The translations under genes were made by a program, and so were the position numbers. DNA of 64,000 nucleotides. It comes from CAYYKD01 sp964471825 (GTDB taxonomy: Bacteria > Spirochaetota > GWE2-31-10 > CAYYKD01). The stretch lies in the NCBI GenBank assembly GCA_964471825.1, contig CAYYKD010000005.1, forward strand, positions 62,001 through 126,000, given 5' to 3'. Below are positions 61,630-64,000 of the stretch, piece after piece (position 1 is the stretch's first letter; each line of letters begins with the position of its first letter). The notes under the pieces are model-generated. The model was not told the DNA's origin. It did no database searches and saw only the letters and a list, made by a program, of their open reading frames with translations.

Positions 61630-64000
61630 TTAGAAATTCTTATCCTGCTTAGCAAACAAGTTTTCTTCTCTTTCAGTCAAAGGTATTTTTTTGCCACGAG
61701 CATCATAAATCTCGATATTCATCGCAACACCCCTTAACTCCTGTATAAGAACATTAAATGCCTCAGGTACATTTGGAGATGATGTCTTCTCACCCTTTAC
61801 TATACTTTCATACATTTTAGTTCTACCATTCATATCATCAGATTTTACCGTCAATATTTCCTGAAGTGTATGTGCTGCACCATATGCCTCTAACGCCCAG
61901 ACCTCCATCTCTCCAAGTCTCTGACCACCAAATTGTGCTTTACCACCCAAAGGTTGTTGAGTTACAAGTGAGTATGGACCGGTTGATCTTGCGTGCATCT
62001 TATCATCTACTAAATGCGCCAGCTTCAACATATATGTATATCCAACTGTTACAGGATTAATAAACCTATCTCCAGTTCTACCATCATACAAAAATGTTTT
62101 GGAATTATCAGGTAGACCGGCGTCTTTTAGCTTCTCAGAAATTTCATCTGTTAAGGCAGATTCGAATACACTAGTTGAAAACCGTTTGTCTAGTTTTTTT
62201 GCTGCCCAACCTAATTGTGCTTCCATTATCTGACCGATATTCATCCGCGATGGAACCCCAAGTGGATTCAATACAACATCAACCGGAGTACCATCCTCCA
62301 TATAAGGCATATCTTCTTCCGGCAGAATCACCGAAACAACACCCTTGTTTCCGTGCCGCCCAGCCATTTTATCCCCAACTTTGATTTTTCTTTTGTTAGC
62401 AATAAATATTTTAATGATTTCTTCAACTCCGGGACTGAGATCCTCACCGCCATCCCTTTTTCTTCTTTGAATATCAATTACAGTACCTTCCATACCATGA
62501 GACAGCCTTAATGATGAATCTTTTACATCCTTAGCTTTTTCTCCAAATATTGAATTCAGCAATCTATATTCAGGTGAAGTGTCAGAATCAGACTTCGGTG
62601 TAACCTTACCAACAAGAATATCATCAGCCTTTACTTTTGCACCAATCCTAATTATACCTGTTTCATCGAGATTTCTTAAATATGTCTCTGACACATTAGG
62701 TATCTCCCTGGTAACTCTTTCCGGTCCCAGCTTAGTCTCTCGAACTTCAATTGAGAACTCTTTTATATGTATAGAGGTAAAAACATCCTGCTTAACCAAT
62801 CTTTCAGAAAGAATAATAGCATCCTCAAAATTATAACCATTCCATGGCATATATGCTACAAATACATTTCTACCAAGAGCAAGCTCACCTTTATCAATTG
62901 CAGGCCCATCTGCTAACACCTGATTCTTCTTAATAATCTCACCTTTACTTACTATAGGTTTTTGATTAAAACAGGTATCCTGATTTGTCCGTCTGTATTT
63001 TAACAACCTGTAATGATCGATCTGGTTATCAGAATCTCTTCTTACAAAAATATCAGATGCCGTAACATATGAAACAACTCCATCATTCTTTGAAATTATA
63101 CATACACCCGAGTCATACGCTGATATTTCTTCCATCCCAGTTCCGACAAGTGGTGCTTCCGGTATTAGTAATGGAACTGCCTGTCGTTGCATGTTTGATC
63201 CCATCAGTGCCCGGTTAGCATCGTCATGTTCTAGAAATGGTATAAGTGCAGTAGAAACTGATACTATCTGTCTCGGAGATACATCCATATACTGAATTTC
63301 ATCTGCCTGCTTTGTTGTATAGTCACCTGATTTTCTAACGGAAATCTGAGTTTCTATAAAATTACCTTTCTCATCTAATGGAGAATTTGCCTGAGCAATA
63401 AAATATTTTTCCTCATCCATAGCTGATAGATACATTACATCATCAGTAACCTTACCATTTTTTACTTTTCTATACGGAGTTTCCAGGAAACCATAGTCGT
63501 TTATCTTTGTGAAATTACAAAGCGACATAATTAGACCAATGTTTGGTCCTTCCGGTGTTTCAATTGGGCACATTCTACCATAGTGAGTATAGTGAACATC
63601 CCGAACCTCAAAACCAGCCCTCTCTCTTGAAAGGCCGCCCGGTCCGAGTGCATTTAATCTTCTCTTATGAGTTAACTCAGCAAGAGGATTAACCTGATCC
63701 ATAAACTGTGAAAGCTGAGATGTGCCGAAAAATTCTTTTATACATGCAGATATTGGCTTAACACTAATTAAATCAGAGGGTTTAAGCAAGACAAACTCTT
63801 TTCCCTGCATTCTTTCTTTTGCTATCCGCTCCATTCTTGTGAATGCAACTTTTAAAGAATTCGAAAGAAGTTCTCCTACCGACCTTACTCTTCTGTTACC
63901 AAGATGATCGATATCGTCTACCATCCCTTCCCGTGTAAAAACCTTAATCAGGTATTTTAAAACCTCAACAACATCTGTGTCATTAAGAGTTGGCGACTGA
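61630..64000 (-). CDS. rpoB: DNA-directed RNA polymerase beta subunit, 5' end off the window
   Basis: The frame is open to the right edge; the first visible residues SPTLNDTDVVEVLKYLIKVF match the middle of RpoB, so about 790 of roughly 1150 residues are present. The rifampicin region reads TSQLSQFMDQVNPLAELTHK then RRLNALGPGGLSRERAG. The residue equivalent to E. coli S531 is Asn (codon 63654-63652) and N518 is Val, while D516 and H526 are kept. Active-site parts KVGDKMAGRHGNKGVVS and LNPLGVPSRMNIGQIMEAQL are intact. Confidence 0.98.
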   Translation of the reverse strand, partial: QSPTLNDTDVVEVLKYLIKVFTREGMVDDIDHLGNRRVRSVGELLSNSLKVAFTRMERIAKERMQGKEFVLLKPSDLISVKPISACIKEFFGTSQLSQFMDQVNPLAELTHKRRLNALGPGGLSRERAGFEVRDVHYTHYGRMCPIETPEGPNIGLIMSLCNFTKINDYGFLETPYRKVKNGKVTDDVMYLSAMDEEKYFIAQANSPLDEKGNFIETQISVRKSGDYTTKQADEIQYMDVSPRQIVSVSTALIPFLEHDDANRALMGSNMQRQAVPLLIPEAPLVGTGMEEISAYDSGVCIISKNDGVVSYVTASDIFVRRDSDNQIDHYRLLKYRRTNQDTCFNQKPIVSKGEIIKKNQVLADGPAIDKGELALGRNVFVAYMPWNGYNFEDAIILSERLVKQDVFTSIHIKEFSIEVRETKLGPERVTREIPNVSETYLRNLDETGIIRIGAKVKADDILVGKVTPKSDSDTSPEYRLLNSIFGEKAKDVKDSSLRLSHGMEGTVIDIQRRKRDGGEDLSPGVEEIIKIFIANKRKIKVGDKMAGRHGNKGVVSVILPEEDMPYMEDGTPVDVVLNPLGVPSRMNIGQIMEAQLGWAAKKLDKRFSTSVFESALTDEISEKLKDAGLPDNSKTFLYDGRTGDRFINPVTVGYTYMLKLAHLVDDKMHARSTGPYSLVTQQPLGGKAQFGGQRLGEMEVWALEAYGAAHTLQEILTVKSDDMNGRTKMYESIVKGEKTSSPNVPEAFNVLIQELRGVAMNIEIYDARGKKIPLTEREENLFAKQDKNF

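Overview
The window is an AT-rich bacterial chromosome segment, most likely from a member of the Spirochaetota. Three things point there. RpoB carries asparagine at the position equivalent to E. coli S531, a residue known for naturally rifampicin-resistant spirochaetes. secY runs straight into rpmJ-rpsM without adk, map or infA, as I recall for Treponema and Borrelia. There are also several short-signal lipoproteins, a chemotaxis receptor and a CHASE2 cyclase. The genus cannot be fixed from the sequence alone. Three runs of ten Ns show that this is a scaffold of contigs, possibly metagenomic.

Positions 1-3654 (minus strand) hold the effector half of a type I-B CRISPR-Cas system: cas6, cas8b (cst1), cas7 (cst2/devR) and a cas5 cut by the left edge. 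No CRISPR array, cas3 or adaptation gene is visible. A DEDDh exonuclease lies divergently next door, separated by a 142-bp inverted-repeat element. Positions 4999-5955 are gene debris: the tail of a heavy-metal RND pump and the start of an IS1182-type transposase, both broken. Positions 6796-11697 form an iron island: feoB, feoA and fur (with a 7-1-7 Fur box), a padR/HAAS pair, and a 58-residue Cys-rich FeoB-associated protein.

Positions 11845-17329 carry signalling genes (REC-HPt protein, PAS kinase, lipoprotein, cNMP-binding kinase), then a SpoU rRNA methyltransferase and an AMMECR1 protein. Positions 17387-38391 are mixed: an MCP, lipoproteins, a B12-type radical SAM enzyme, a UbiA prenyltransferase with an SDR epimerase, a CHASE2 class III cyclase, a STAS-zinc ribbon protein, ComF, YgiQ, DUF192, a PP-loop thiolase-like protein, a HAMP-SpoIIE phosphatase and a fused TrpC-TrpF.

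Positions 38531-64000 (all minus strand) are one continuous transcription-translation block: rpoB (partial)-rpoC, then rpsL-rpsG-fusA-tuf with a terminator, then its own promoter and the full S10-spc-alpha series from rpsJ to rplQ. fusA is split by a scaffold gap that can be resolved by eye.

A family of short foldback (MITE-like) elements with GAGGCTCTT-type ends is scattered between genes. Two copies 21 kb apart differ by one base, and two copies show exact 4-bp target duplications, so the family appears recently active. No tRNA or rRNA gene was recognised.
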